From Tomocerus qinae (lineage: Eukaryota > Arthropoda > Collembola > Entomobryomorpha > Tomoceridae): a stretch of DNA of 64,000 nt. The position numbers were made by a program, and so were the translations under genes. The notes under the pieces are model-generated. The model ran no database searches. It was not told where the DNA came from and saw only the letters and a list, made by a program, of their open reading frames with translations. Positions 1 through 12,800 of the stretch are shown here, in pieces (positions within the stretch are counted from its first letter, which is position 1; each line of letters begins with the position of its first letter). Where the stretch lies: NCBI GenBank assembly GCA_020055645.1, contig CM034548.1, positions 47,484,296 to 47,548,295 on the forward strand. Direction: 5' to 3'.

Positions 1-119
1 AGCAGCTAACGTCACATGCTTAATAAACGTTTATATGCATATTTTTTCCTGAAAGACTGATCAATGTCGTGATCATATATTTTTCAACTTTTCTACCAAC
101 TAATTTATTATTTGAACAT

Positions 120-165
120 GTTCCTTATGACTGCTACAATTAGGATAGTAGCAGTCATAAGGAAC
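120..165. repeat. perfect 18-bp stem-loop
   Basis: Arms 120-137 (GTTCCTTATGACTGCTAC) and 148-165 are perfect reverse complements around a 10-nt loop. The stem is too short for a microRNA precursor. It is probably the relic of a small inverted-repeat element or a local inverted duplication. Confidence 0.6.
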
Positions 166-788
166 TTGGCAACTGGCGATGGATACTCCGTGATTTTACA
201 TTGATAAGTACCAAGGCTGTCCATTTGGAATGGCAGAGGATACATTATGTTCTGGCTTTATTGACAGGGTAATTGGTTAGCAACAAGTTCTATTCCATTA
301 CTATCATTCCACAGTCTGATTTTAAAACGTTGCTGTTTTGTCTTAACGGAGCAGCCAACACGGCCCCGCGCCAAATGAGTAGTGTTGTCCAGTTGGCGTG
401 ACTGCTCATTGAGACTACCACATATGTACATAGGTTACTACATCTGCTGGGTACCCTTTTCCATAAAATATTCTATGCCCATTAATATATTGGCACAAGT
501 CGAGTGAGTGTTCTTCTGTAAACAAGAACAGCCATTCGTCTAATTGTTTTATTTATGCTGCAAAATCTCTATTTCTCCTATCAATAATTCTTCTTCGTCT
601 TACTATTTGTCACTCAGTCCGTATAATTAACTCTAATCAGCCTTCACTGTTTTAATCGTCAGCCTTAATAGGTTTTTCTCTCTATAAAGCTCTGCTAAAA
701 GCAAATAAAATGTAGCGTGATATTATAAGACTTAGTTTTTTTGAGTATTGTAATACTGGATCAATTTCTTTCGCAAAAATATTTGCAG

Positions 789-1482
789 CAGGACATGAAA
801 ACGGTAGGGTTTTTTCTAGGAAAAACCTAAAAACCCGCTTTTTTGGGTTTTTGCAATAGCATCCTGTATCTACGGTGGTTCACTGGACTACTACTATTAT
901 TGTTTTATATTCAAACTGCAAATAATATAAAATAACATTGGTCTTGATTCTTGATTTGGATGATCTTGTAGATGACGTTAGTATATTAAAGTGAATTTGT
1001 CGATCTTGTCGTTGATCAAAAATTTATTGAACAAGTTTCTAAGCCGGACAGATATGAATATGGATACGACTTTACATAGACGAACTTGCACACGATTATA
1101 TTGAAAATATTGAGATAAACATATCGTCCGCTTAATAATACAATGTGACATACCAAATTATCATGGCTTGTGTCATTGTTACATTTCCGTGATCATGATA
1201 AAATGGTTTGTTACTTTGTAGCGGCCTTGATATTTTGGTATGTTACATTGTTATGTTAAGCAGACAATATTATGTATATCTTAATATTTTGGATTGGTAA
1301 ATAAATATTTGTATCACTTATTTATCAGGTTGATTCGTTGATTAAGAAATTGGAATAACGGATATTATAAACTTGAGCTCTAATCCTTGGCTTTCCAAAT
1401 TACCCTATTTTAAAGCAAAAACCCGGGTTTTTTGCTAATTTTGCTACCCAAAAACCCAATAACCCGGGTTTATCATGCCCTT
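789..1482. mobile_element. non-autonomous hAT-type DNA transposon (694 bp)
   Basis: An 8-bp direct repeat ATTTGCAG flanks the element exactly (781-788 and 1483-1490). The termini are CAGGACATGAAAA on the left and, read inward, AAGGGCATGATAA on the right (10 of 13 match), close to the CAGGGNATG-like ends common in hAT elements. Subterminal AAACCCGGGTTTTT-type motifs occur near both ends. There is no transposase frame inside, so it is a MITE-like passenger. A second inverted repeat lies within it. Confidence 0.8.
1103..1290. repeat. internal inverted repeat within the hAT-type element
   Basis: Arms of about 60 bp (about 1103-1163 and 1227-1290) are imperfect reverse complements; both carry the shared core ACATACCAAA and a run that reads GCTTAA.A. 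It may be a smaller MITE nested in the hAT-type element or an internal fold of that element. No target duplication could be made out. Confidence 0.6.
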
Positions 1483-1490
1483 ATTTGCAG

Positions 1491-2289
1491 ACATCATTTA
1501 AATATATGTAGTAGCTTGAAATAAGTGCACTAATGAGTACTAATGAGTAGGAGTATAATCTTAAGATAATCATGATATTAAATGTAAATATGACTACAAC
1601 CAAGCCTTCATAATACAAAAACAATGCAATGTAATGATCTAACAACTGAATAACTGTATTCACATTAATAACTCTTATGAAATTTAGACGCTTGAATAAA
1701 AATACCAATACTATCAACACGAAGTGTTGTTGTTATTGACAGTAAAATTGATGATGGTAGGCACAACATATTCCAGAGGCTTTCAGAAGACACATTTTCA
1801 GTTAAGGGGTAGTAGAGCTGTTGATTTAACTGTTTATTGGGCACCTTAATAATGACTGATAATACTAATGACTGTGATCTGTGATACCTATGCATAGGTG
1901 GCACAAACTGTAGTCTCTTTAATCATACCCATTATGTGAAGAGCAGCGCAATTGTTTTGAAAAATAGGAACGAGGCAGACCTGGACTTTAATTGGTTTTA
2001 AGTGGATATAATTGCGTGGAGTGCAAAATTTATTAACTTTCGCATAAGAAGTAACGGAATAGAAATCAAATAATAAGTTAGACCTAATAAATCCAGGTAA
2101 TTGAAAATTAAATTAGAAAAATTAACTGTAGAAAACGTTTTACTGTTCGGTTAAATGTGATGTTGAATTTGGTACACTATTAATGATTAATATTTTTTAG
2201 ATTATTTCCCTTCCGTAGGAGTGGCTTATTTCTAGTAAATATCGATAATTAGAAATATTTATACAAATGAGTGTACACACTACTTAGAT
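1491..2289. other. AT-rich sequence, nothing recognised
   Basis: Between the hAT-type element and the first foldback. Short open frames here have no family features. The first 788 bases of the window are likewise empty apart from the stem-loop at 120-165. Confidence 0.6.
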
Positions 2290-2852
2290 GGTTACCTTAG
2301 ATCTCCTCCCCGTTGAGGTTTCCTCCCGGCTTAGATCTCCTCCCTGTTTGACCTCCTCCCGTTAGAATACCTCCCGATACGAAAAATATAAGGTAAAAAC
2401 AGAATGAAAATCGAAATATCAAAATGTTAGCTAAGGAAAGAACTAAGATAAGGAAAAATGGTAAAAACGAGATTGGTCACTACTATTAATTACTTAATAA
2501 TGTATGCCGCTCTGGAAAGTCAACTAAAACATTTTTAAAACAGTAGATGGACAAACTGTTTACTTCAAATATAGATGTACTGAAGACAAAAAAGTTTTCC
2601 ATTACATTATTGTAGTCTCATCACTCATCACTCCCATGCCCCATAGTCCTACCCATCATCCTATACACCCACGTTTCAAGCTAATGAGTTTTAATGTTTC
2701 CATTTTCATTCTGTCGTTACTTTATATTTTTCGTATCGGGAGGTAGTCTAACGGGAGGTCTAACAGGGAGGAAATCTAACGGGAGTTAGTCTAACTGAGA
2801 GAAGATCTAAGTCGGGAGGAAACCTCAACGGGGAGGAAATCTAATGATACCC
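2290..2852. mobile_element. foldback DNA transposon, family 1 copy a (563 bp)
   Basis: Long inverted arms (about 2290-2420 and 2685-2852) carry repeated CCTCCCg-ttAGATtT-like units, with ends GGTTACCTTAGATCTCC and, inward from the right, GGGTATCATTAGATTTCC. Flanking 8-mers ACTTAGAT (2282-2289) and ACTTGGAT (2853-2860) match at 7 of 8 positions and fit an 8-bp target duplication. There is no coding sequence. The superfamily is uncertain; 8-bp duplications occur in hAT and Merlin, among others. Shares termini and inner arm sequence with 9554-9800. Confidence 0.72.
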
Positions 2853-4198
2853 ACTTGGATAGATGATTTAAATTCAGATACATGTAACTCGAAATCCGAA
2901 TAGGATTTCCTACACTTGTTTTTCGTATACTTTTATACATTTAGTGCAATTACTGTACTACTGTAATGATTCACCTATGTACCATTTGGTGTTATCATTC
3001 GAATTTCGGATACATAACCTGAGACCATATTCTGCTTGGTTTGACCTTCATGACGGGATACAGCTGAATACAAGCATCTTTTCTTATTCATTGGGCATTT
3101 CATTTATTTTTGGATGCCAGGTCATTCAAGAATGACTTTCCGAGTAGTAAATGCAACCAGCTAGAATCTCCAGTTTAGGTTAGAACTATTTGTTCATAGC
3201 AGGACTAACATTTATACTTTAAACAGCGCACAATGTCCGATTCATAGCATACGATACTGTATCTGGTGTGTAGTAAGAATGATGAGAAGTTTGCTTTAAG
3301 GCTATAGGAAAGAAGGAAGTAAATGTAATGCGGTTCACCCCACTTTTGTGTAGTGCTAGTATCAGAAGAATGTTCATGGTCGAGCGAAATAAAAATAACT
3401 TAAGTGGACTAAAGACAATAATTAAGATTGAATCTGACAAATAACACTGCCACCAACTCATGAACAGAATCCAACACAACCATTAAAGTCTCTACTTTAT
3501 TTCCTCCATGAAAGTTAATGGGATTTATTTTTACAAGCAATTAACTTTTGTGCAATTTCTTCCGTTACCGTTCCTCAATCTTATTATATAATTAATAGCT
3601 CTTATCAATGCTAGATCAACAAACTTTACTTCAACAACAAACACCAAAAGGACTTTTCAGTACACATTCATGTATGCCTTTGTAACTTGTAGTGCACTTG
3701 TTTACTTCTTTACATTCTAATTATTACTATATAAATGGCTCTGTGACCCATACATTTAGTGAAAATATTAAATGTTAAATTGGAGATCCCAGTTCTTTCA
3801 AAAGACTACTACATAGTGATCACTTAATTTTCAGAGAAAGGTAAAAGTTGTATAGAAAAAGTGGTAAAGCCAAGAAACGTTGGTCTGCTTTATATGTTGT
3901 GGATGAACAATCTTGCCTTATTATTATAAATCATACCTACTGCAAAAATTCTACAAAGAGGTAGGCAAATTGCAAATCTTCAACATGTTTCACAAGATGT
4001 GTTTACTCTCACAGCTATTTATTAGTACTGATCCAATAATGCATAATAATACTTATGCCTAACTATCACCATAATATGGATATTCCGAAATGAATGTCAA
4101 AGTATACCCAATCCAATCAGAGTGTAATTATAGCATGGTGTCAAATAATAACTTAGCTACAGTGAATAATCGTAAGCCACTTACAGAGTATCGAGTGA

Positions 4199-4495
4199 GC
4201 CGTAAATTCCGTAAATTAAATTTACGGCAGTTGGCATTATATAGCTTACGGCACAGGCCGTAAATGCTGAAAACCACAGAAAGCAGTTGTTTCTTAATGT
4301 ATGACAATACTGTCATTCCTCGCAATATAATTTCAGAAATAATGTTATTAATTGTTACTTTTATTGGCAAAAAATTTTTTGATGTTAATCAAATAATAGT
4401 AAAATAAATGAAATGATTAGATTCAATTTAATAGTGAAAAGGCATTATGTTGAAATATAGTTTACGGCATGCAGCATCGAAATATAGCTTACGGC
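4199..4495. repeat. cluster of a 14-bp motif plus a palindrome
   Basis: The minus-strand motif GCCGTAARCTATAT occurs three times in the same orientation (4239-4252, 4455-4468, 4482-4495). A palindromic stretch at 4199-4228 is bounded by GCCGTAAATT and TTTACGGC. More GTAAA/TTTAC pieces lie between. This looks like a decayed repeat array or the remains of one element; no clear ends or target duplication were found. Confidence 0.45.
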
Positions 4496-5254
4496 CTGTC
4501 GATTTCATACTATAGCCGCTTAGAACATTTAAAGTGCCTAAGGTGAAAGGAAAGAAAGCGAAGAGAGCTACTGGTCCATTGTGTTTAATAAGGCAAATGC
4601 AAAAAATTAAACACTGTTTTCTAAAAATACTAAAAGGAAAATAAGTTGGTTTATTGTTCTCTGATGGGGTACTTATAATGATAATACTAATAATACAATT
4701 ATGTAGCAGCATGTAGAGAATATAAATTTGGGTAGTGGTGCAGCGGGGAAGTGAGAGTAGGAAAGTTGAAGGGAACTTACGATTAGTGAACATGATAATA
4801 GTAGAGAGACTGTAGTGTATGGTTGGTAGTTACAAAGAATAACTGTGAGCCTTGAGTTAGTGCTATAGAAGAACGGAGTCGAAGAACCATCAGAGGAGCA
4901 ACTAACATCGTACTAAGTTGTTTCTCGTCGTTTTCGACATCGTATTCTGTATCGTCAAGAGAATAGATCGGGACATGGGGAGACATTAGATGACATTATG
5001 CAATAGAGACGCTTAATGCCTCCCATTCATTTCATTTGATCGGATTTGTTGGGCTGAGCTTAGAACACACTTTCACTACTCCCGTATTTCTTTGCATTGC
5101 TCTTGTTAGGCACATTACAATAGAATATTAGTATTGTAGACTCGGCTAACAACAATAAGGCAAGACGAGAAATCTCTTCTCCCACTGAAAAGCACAACTT
5201 TTGACTTTCTCATTCTGATGATGCTGAATTTCATTCCTCCGATCTGAGTCAGTC

Positions 5255-5270
5255 AGAGAGAGAGAGAGAG
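5255..5270. repeat. AG dinucleotide microsatellite
   Basis: Eight uninterrupted AG units in AT-rich non-coding DNA. Other short runs of note in the window are GAGT repeats at 21853-21870 and 40926-40942 and AAAT repeats at 25084-25101. Confidence 0.9.
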
Positions 5271-5833
5271 TCACATCAGACATATGCAACGCACCACCAC
5301 AGTAGCTCCATTATACATATATCTCCTCAAGTAGTAGTAGTAGATATGCACAGTAATGAATGGAGCTAAAGCAGTCTTCTAGAGTGAGTCGTTGATGTTG
5401 ATTCTGATGTGATGTCATGTGATAAGTATTTATCTATTCCACTTTTTTCCTCTCATGAGAAAATCTGGGCGGTGAAATTGGCAAATGCTTCTAGCTTTCT
5501 CTACTTCTTTCTTGTTTATATACCTTGACTTTCCTTCCCCCACATTTCTACTGGCTTTAGTTCACTCATCCTGCCACATCTCTATCCTATCTCACTTCCT
5601 GCTTTATGTCATGTTACCTACTGCATTGTGTCTATTGTACTCTATACTGATTTCATTAAATCTACCCAAATTCATCGAGTAGTTTCAATCATACGATTCA
5701 ACAAACTTTATAATGTGTGTTTAATATAGCTACATGACAAATAATTAGATTTGGAAAACACTTGAAAGTCAACTGCCAATACAATAGGTCAACGAAGAGA
5801 TTACCACTATAATCAACATATCTAACAAAAATA

Positions 5834-6421
5834 CCTTAACGTGCGTCCTTAGTGGTTCCTTTTACATGTATTTTCCCACACCACTGTTTCGTGAATAACT
5901 CTCCTAATTTGGGGTCAATTTGGACGTATGAGGCCTTATAATGAAGATATGCTAACCAGCTCAGACATGTCATGGTATATTTTACAATTTTGACATATAA
6001 AGGTAACGCCACCGCACCGGTTTAAAAATGGTTCTTTTTTATTTTATGGCGGGTTTTCTTTAGACTTGGATTGCAGGACAATTAAGAGGTATTATGGAAA
6101 AGTCGGGACGACTAGTCCGAGCATAAAATGAGATAGACTTTTAGGAAAAAACCGGAAGTTTTTCAGTGTGCCCGTTTTAGAGTTATGACCAAAATGGTCG
6201 AAAAATAAAATTTTAAGTATAGTACACAGCATAGGAGAACGACAGAGCAGATAAATCATGTGACCTTCATTTCTCTCACACGTATAATATTATCTCATTT
6301 GCCGTTCAAACAACGCACTATTTCTGCTCTCCCTACTTTCGTTCTTATTCCTGTAGAAAATTCCTACTTGGAAGGAATTCCGGTAGTTGCTTAGTGGTAG
6401 CTAAGAACGCACGTTAATAGG
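5834..6421. mobile_element. inverted-repeat element flanked by TA (588 bp)
   Basis: The left end is CCTTAACGTGCGTCCTTAG and the right end, read inward, CCTATTAACGTGCGTTCTTAG-like (given here as CCTATTAACGTGCG then TTCTTAG). These match apart from a 2-base offset and one substitution. TA occurs on both flanks (5832-5833, 6422-6423), as expected for a Tc1/mariner-type target site, though TA is common by chance. No transposase is seen. The interior includes an A/T-rich stretch and a G/C-richer segment near 6010-6030. Confidence 0.55.
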
Positions 6422-9400
6422 TAGAATTAAGAATTGTTTACTTATATATCATGTATTATAGGTAATAATGGTAATAGAAGGCGACAAAAATAATTTTTAG
6501 AAATATTTAGTGCACACTTTCTCGTCATTTAAATAATTATAATAGGTTGTTTGTCAGCCACATGATAAAATTAATGGCATAAGTTGACATTACTCTAATC
6601 ACCAATGAATGACAAATGACAGACCGTACATTCGTACAAGTAAAGCCTTTATATGAATATAGAACACTCGATTCTGGATTTGGATATATATACATGTCTT
6701 CAATTTTTAACGGCATAAAACCTGTACACACTAAAATGTGTGTATTATATGTTCCATTTCCCAGTTTCAAGTTGAAGGTTGATGGTGAATAAGTGTAACA
6801 TGATGTGAACTGTGAATTTGATGGGGTTAATAATTGCTTTAGTTGACATGTTATGGTGATAAGAGGTGTAGTGTAATAAAATTTACCTGGTGGAGAAAGT
6901 TTGGGATGTGCGTATTTGAAATGTTATATGGAGAGGAATGGAGGAGGGAAGAGATGTCTGAGACTTTGTGGACGGAGATTGAGGGGGAAAGTGTTGGTTG
7001 GTTGGATGGCAAACGCAGAGCCATGTCATGACAAAGACTACGGAAAGAAATAGAGAAAAGGAAACGAGAGGAATTCCCTTGACAAAAGTCATCCGTCTTG
7101 GGTCTGCTTAAGGGACTGTGACTTGACTTGGTTTGCTTTGCTTTCTCTCTATCTGGTTTACTTCTCCTTTTTCCAATACTCACTCACCCACCATCAGAAA
7201 GACCCGTTAGGTAGTTCCATTACTTCTTTCTGTAATGTGCATACCTACTCCCTTTATCACATTGAATTCTCTTCAGTCGCCGCCGTCATTGATAAATGAA
7301 ATCAATAAAAACTCTGGTTGCTATTCATACAAAGAAGAGTCCCGGCCTCCGGCCTTACTCACAATTCTCAAGTCCATAACGGATCAAGTGAAGGCATATC
7401 CATATCTTGATGTGGGCATAGGGAGAGAAGGAAATAGGTATTAGTATACGGAAGGGTAGTCTAGGGATACAAGTGCGTAGTACGGGGATATTATTTATTA
7501 TGCTGCATAGTCCTCTTCTGCTCGCTGACTTTTCTCTCATCAATTTGTGAGGAATCAGGAAAGTGCAATCAAATCCAATTTTGTGTGAGGTGTTTTATAA
7601 GTGCAATCTTTATTTTTATTCGTGAATGCTTAAATTACAAATATAGAAATTCGATTAAGGGGCTTTGGAGTTTCTCTGGTGAGCAATTTAGGTTAGGCAT
7701 GTCAAGTAACTACGTACGACTATAAAGTGAAGTTAACACACACGGACAACTTTAGTAAAGTTCCACAAATAATTTCACAAAGAATATTTGTTTTTTCAGT
7801 GCTGGCTCTTACTTTTTTGTTAGAGGAACTTGTATTCTCCTTTGTATACAGAGGAGTCTGTAATAATATAATAAAATCTTGGAGACCATTAAGAATATTG
7901 AAAGAATGGAAAGTGTGTACTAAATGGTTCGCTGTAAGTGTGGAAATGTGTGGAAATTTGGCGAGAAAAGCATTTTACGAGTAAAAAGAGCTGAAGGAAT
8001 CAAAAAATCCAAAGTGGTTGCACACTACCTAAACTATATTGTCATGTGCATGGGACTTTTATGAGAAATGATTGAGTTTGGGATTTCTCCTGAAAAGAAA
8101 CCAGAGAAATATGCTTAGTAATAGAACACTGCTATATGTTAGTTCCACTATGACATCCTATCAAATTTTATAGGGACTCGGCCGACTGCGGAACACTAAA
8201 CTATATTCCCAAACGTTCTCCTACATACCATATCATAATAGAGCTGATGAAATAACCGTACAATACAAAGCCATATCCAAATATTATATGCCTTCTTTTA
8301 TTCTCTATGTAACAAAGATAGTACATAGTAGACTGCACGTGTGATCTCTGGCTTCCTTGAAAGCAATATCCTAGCAAACAATATCAATTTACAGTGCTTT
8401 TTTCTAGCTCCATTTTAATATGTTATAACACCAGGATATTAATATTTGTTATAAAAATCCATAACTATTACTTCGTATTCTATCTCCGCTCTATCTGAGC
8501 AATGCAATTTAACTTTTCTCCACGCGCTGCTCCTCTCTCACAATTCTAGGCATACATTTATTGAACTCCAGAAAGTATCCAAACAAACTAGAACATATTC
8601 AACCTTTATGGACACTTTCTTTTCTCCTCCTCTTAACACAAGTATGAGTAACTATTACAACTTACATCGATGCATTTTGCGATTTGCTGAATGGATGGAT
8701 TTTGCTAAATGCATCTGAAAAAACTTCCTAATTCCTATCCAAATATGAATAAAAGTGTTAAATTATACACTAGACTAAATTTTAATCACTTGTATGTTGT
8801 TATTGACAGTTTTCAATATCATGTGTTAAGACTGCCTCTCAATTTTTATTTCCTCCTAGGATAAATGCAAAAATTTGGTAGGGAGTTTTGAATCCGTTTG
8901 TTTCTTGATGTCGGTTCAAGTTTCAAGTTGCAGACACCAAAAGACATAGTGAAAGACAGCAGTTGTAAATGTGTAGTCCGTCCATACACAGTGTACTCAA
9001 ATAGGAACATCAAATGCAATTGACCGTTTTCTCATTCACACTCCCAAGTATCTCTTATGCAGTTCAATATGAGCATAATGCATTTTATAGAACTCTTCTG
9101 TATTTCCATTCTGTTTTTATTTTCAATCTTACTCATGCCAACACTTTTTAAACTGTTTCTTTTTCATACACGAACTCTTAAGCGTAGAGCAAATGTTTCC
9201 AAATGGGCTTTTTATATCCAACGGTTTACATTTAAAAAATTGAGTCAAATATGGCCAATAGTGCAAACAATAAGTAGTTACGAGTTACGAGTATGACAAA
9301 AATACTATCATAAAGCGTAAGGTAAATAAGAGCAATCACAATGAGTGAGTATAAAATTAGAATTTCATTCTTTCAAAGGAAAATGTAAACTTACCAATCA

Positions 9401-9553
9401 TTTTTATAGACATAATTTTCGACGTATTACTCGTAGAGTTTAGGTAAAATAAATAGAGATTCCTCATATTCAAATGCATTTTACATAAGAATATTGAACT
9501 ATTAACATAGCATTGTTCTATATCTTAAGAATTTGATAAGCCCGTGGTTTTGT
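6422..9553. other. AT-rich sequence, nothing recognised
   Basis: Overlapping frames of 62 to 110 codons on both strands near 6843-7543 lack ATG contexts, splice signals or motifs that would support a gene. Confidence 0.6.
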
Positions 9554-9800
9554 GGTTCTGCCCGATTTCCTCCCAGGTTAGTTTCCTCCCGGAATGGCTT
9601 CCCCCCATTGGAAAAATAAAGAGAAACAGTAGAAGGAAAATCGAAAGTAGTTTCGATTTTTCTTCTGTTTATTTTTCGTCTAACCGGGAGGAAGCCAGGC
9701 CGGGAGAAATTCTACCGGGAGAAATTCTACCGGAAGGAAGTCAGATCGGGATGGATTCTACCACGGGAAAATCAGGGACGAGAGGAAATCGGGCATTACC
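9554..9800. mobile_element. foldback DNA transposon, family 1 copy b (247 bp)
   Basis: A perfect 8-bp direct repeat GGTTTTGT flanks it (9546-9553 and 9801-9808). The ends GGTTCTGCCCGATTTCC and, inward from the right, GGTAATGCCCGATTTCC agree well. The arms contain repeated GGGAGAAATTCTACC units, two of them in tandem, on the right. The centre (GGAAAAATAAAGAGAAACAG ... GAAAATCGAAA) matches the inner arm of the element at 2290-2852, so the two are one family. An 88-codon open frame across it is an artefact of the arms. Confidence 0.78.
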
Positions 9801-12800
9801 GGTTTTGTAAGAGGTAATATGACTAGGTATGTTTTCTCACAGTGAATTTTTTAAACGATCCACTTTTTTATTATATTGTTATATTGGAATAAAGACTAAA
9901 GTAAATCACAAAACATGTGATTTTTCTATGCTACTTTTGATGCCTATGAGACTTTTCACCATTGTTTGAAGTGAAGTCCGCTTTAATTGTGGATGATGCT
10001 CACTCAGTATTTAGGTAGATTCTCCATATAATTTAATGTCTTCATTGTAGTTTGATGATAAAATGAAATGGATAAAGTAATAATATTTTGTTTAATATGC
10101 CTTTGTCATTTTATGTGTAAATATGGAATATTGGATGCAATGAAGTGTTAATAAAAAGGTTTTTTGCTCTGATCTCCTTTATTTCTCATACAACAATATA
10201 TACAAGAGGGGAAAACATCTCTTATATAATCTTCTGTATAAAAGTCACACTATTTACTTTTCTTGTGGGTGTACCATAATCATCATAGCATAGCAGCCTT
10301 AGCTTATCGTAAGTGAGAACAGAGTTGCTCACAGACTGTGCATACTTATCGAACCAAGCCATGTTTGGATTCACCAGTCTACTGTTACTAATGATGTTAT
10401 GTTAATCTGTACAACAGAGTACATTTCGTGTTAACTTTAGGTTAGTAAATAGTACATTATCATATCGCTTTATGTTTAGTATACTTCAACAACTGCGATA
10501 CACTCGTCATTACCGATGTAAACCGTTCTTCTCTGCATTGAGGAGCTCGTACACATAATATTATATCCTTCTCTCCTGATAGCTATCAATTAATTAATAA
10601 GCCGGATTTTAACGTACAGACACAAACTCTTCAATTCCCTTTGTTCCGTTTGGACTGGACTGCGCATTGTATGTAATTACTTTATACCAACTCGTCTGAC
10701 AAAATACTAATCTTTCTCATCACTTTTCTCTTGCCGTAATAGTACTCTAGAATGAGCTAACTAATCACAATGCAATTCAATTGAACCTCGTTTGTGTACA
10801 TCGATGCAAAAGAGTAGTTAATGTATACATTCTCAATACGGCTATGACTTAACCTTCACATATTTGTTTTTGGGTGACTGGCTGACAATTAAAGATCATA
10901 GGACAGGAGAAAACTACTTTTTATTTGTATTTTACATACAGTACAGTATTTCTATCCCACAACAGCAATACATTTAAATACTCGTCGCATTTATGTTTGG
11001 TTTTTGGAGAGATGCAGAGACAAACATATAGATTACATACGGAAATACAATATACGCAACACTCACATTTTATAATTACAACAAATCCAACTACAATAAT
11101 ATATATTTAGTATGTTTTAACAACATGTACATTTATATACATATTATAAACGATTGCATCTATTATATAATTAAATAACGTTTGGGTATCTAGCAACGTC
11201 ATTCAATGCAGTTGTAGCTCTCAGGAGGTCTACTATGAGACAACTTGACTTTTTGAATGTTTGGAAAACAAATTGTTCCTATTTTAAAATAATCACTCTT
11301 GGGACACATTTTCGTAATTGCATGTACAATTGGAAAATACCTAGTAAATACAAACTTTCTTGGTTTTCTAACACGACAACAATTTAAATAGTCACTAAAA
11401 GCACACAATCGAATGATTAGTAATAAGTCATGCCTATCAATAGTGTACATATTAGTATTACACATGTATCTCTTTATTTATAGATATATATTGGTTTATT
11501 AAAGTAATTCGAACAGTATCGATAGTGGAATTAGTAGTAACTAGCTTAGTTTTCTACAACTGGAATTGTAGGGAGTGACACAAAATCTTTGACAGCCTAT
11601 TTGTCTATAGTAACAGTTCACTAATTTATTTTTCTTTAATGGTAAATATATAAGACAGTATAGAGTAACCATAAACGGACAATGTATGCGAATCCATACT
11701 TTACTGATAGTAGATGTTTATAGATTAATGATAATATTATTTGGTTGATTTCACGGTCACTCTTTTACAAACACGGAAGATCTATTTACTTTATACATCA
11801 GAGTCAGAGTCACATCACCACATATAGTTTAGCATCCAGTCCTCTTCACATTATACGACACACCACAAAAATAAGTAGCAAGTAGCCCCCTTTCAACCTG
11901 GCCCTGCCCTAGTCCTCAAAATTCGCAGAAAACTAAATACTTGTACACGATAATTAGGTACTATTCCTTTATGCTTATTATTTACTTTCTACTTCATTCC
12001 ATGCAGTCGGACCAACAAATATCAAGTCAATATAGAATTAGCCATAAATATTCATCTCTCCAAACCTGAATAGGCCAGTCATTGAGTGCTCGCATTCGGG
12101 TATTTTGAGTATTATGGGCTATTTTCTAAACCATTTTTTGTGACTAACTGTACAAAAAAGTGGATGGACAAAGAATCCACCCAGTAGTAGTTGGTTTACA
12201 GTTACAGCGCCTAAGGACGCCGGCTCCCAAAAGTTGGCATAGATAACAGCAAGCAACACAGTGCCTTGCGTTTTCAGATCTGGATGAGACGACACACTAT
12301 TCTATTACTTGCTACACCGAGGACGAACACAGTATCGATACTACTATTCCCATCCAGTATCATTACACGACGACAACACTAATAATTCTTTTTTAGAATT
12401 GTTACGGCGGCGGGGGAGCTCGAATTTCATTTTTCGTTATTTTACTAATGTTACGTGTAGTTAGTAATTGTATTACAAGAATGCTTCATTGTACATCAAT
12501 TTTCGATTTTTTCTGTCTGTGGTTTGCTGCGTGGGTGTATCAATTGTAAGTAATGCAGTCTCAATTCGACTCTTACTTTTAGCGAACGTTTCGTTTCAGT
12601 TACCCTTATGTTATCTTATATAGACAATGCTTATAGTTAGGTAATGTTATGTAAACATACAAATACTAAATATCGTTATCGATATACATCTATCTATAAT
12701 ACATGTACTTATATGTTTATTTACGTTATTATTATGTATATATCTGTAGCATTATATAGTTAACAAGTTAGTCCAGTTGGCACTGCACACAGCTGTGTTG

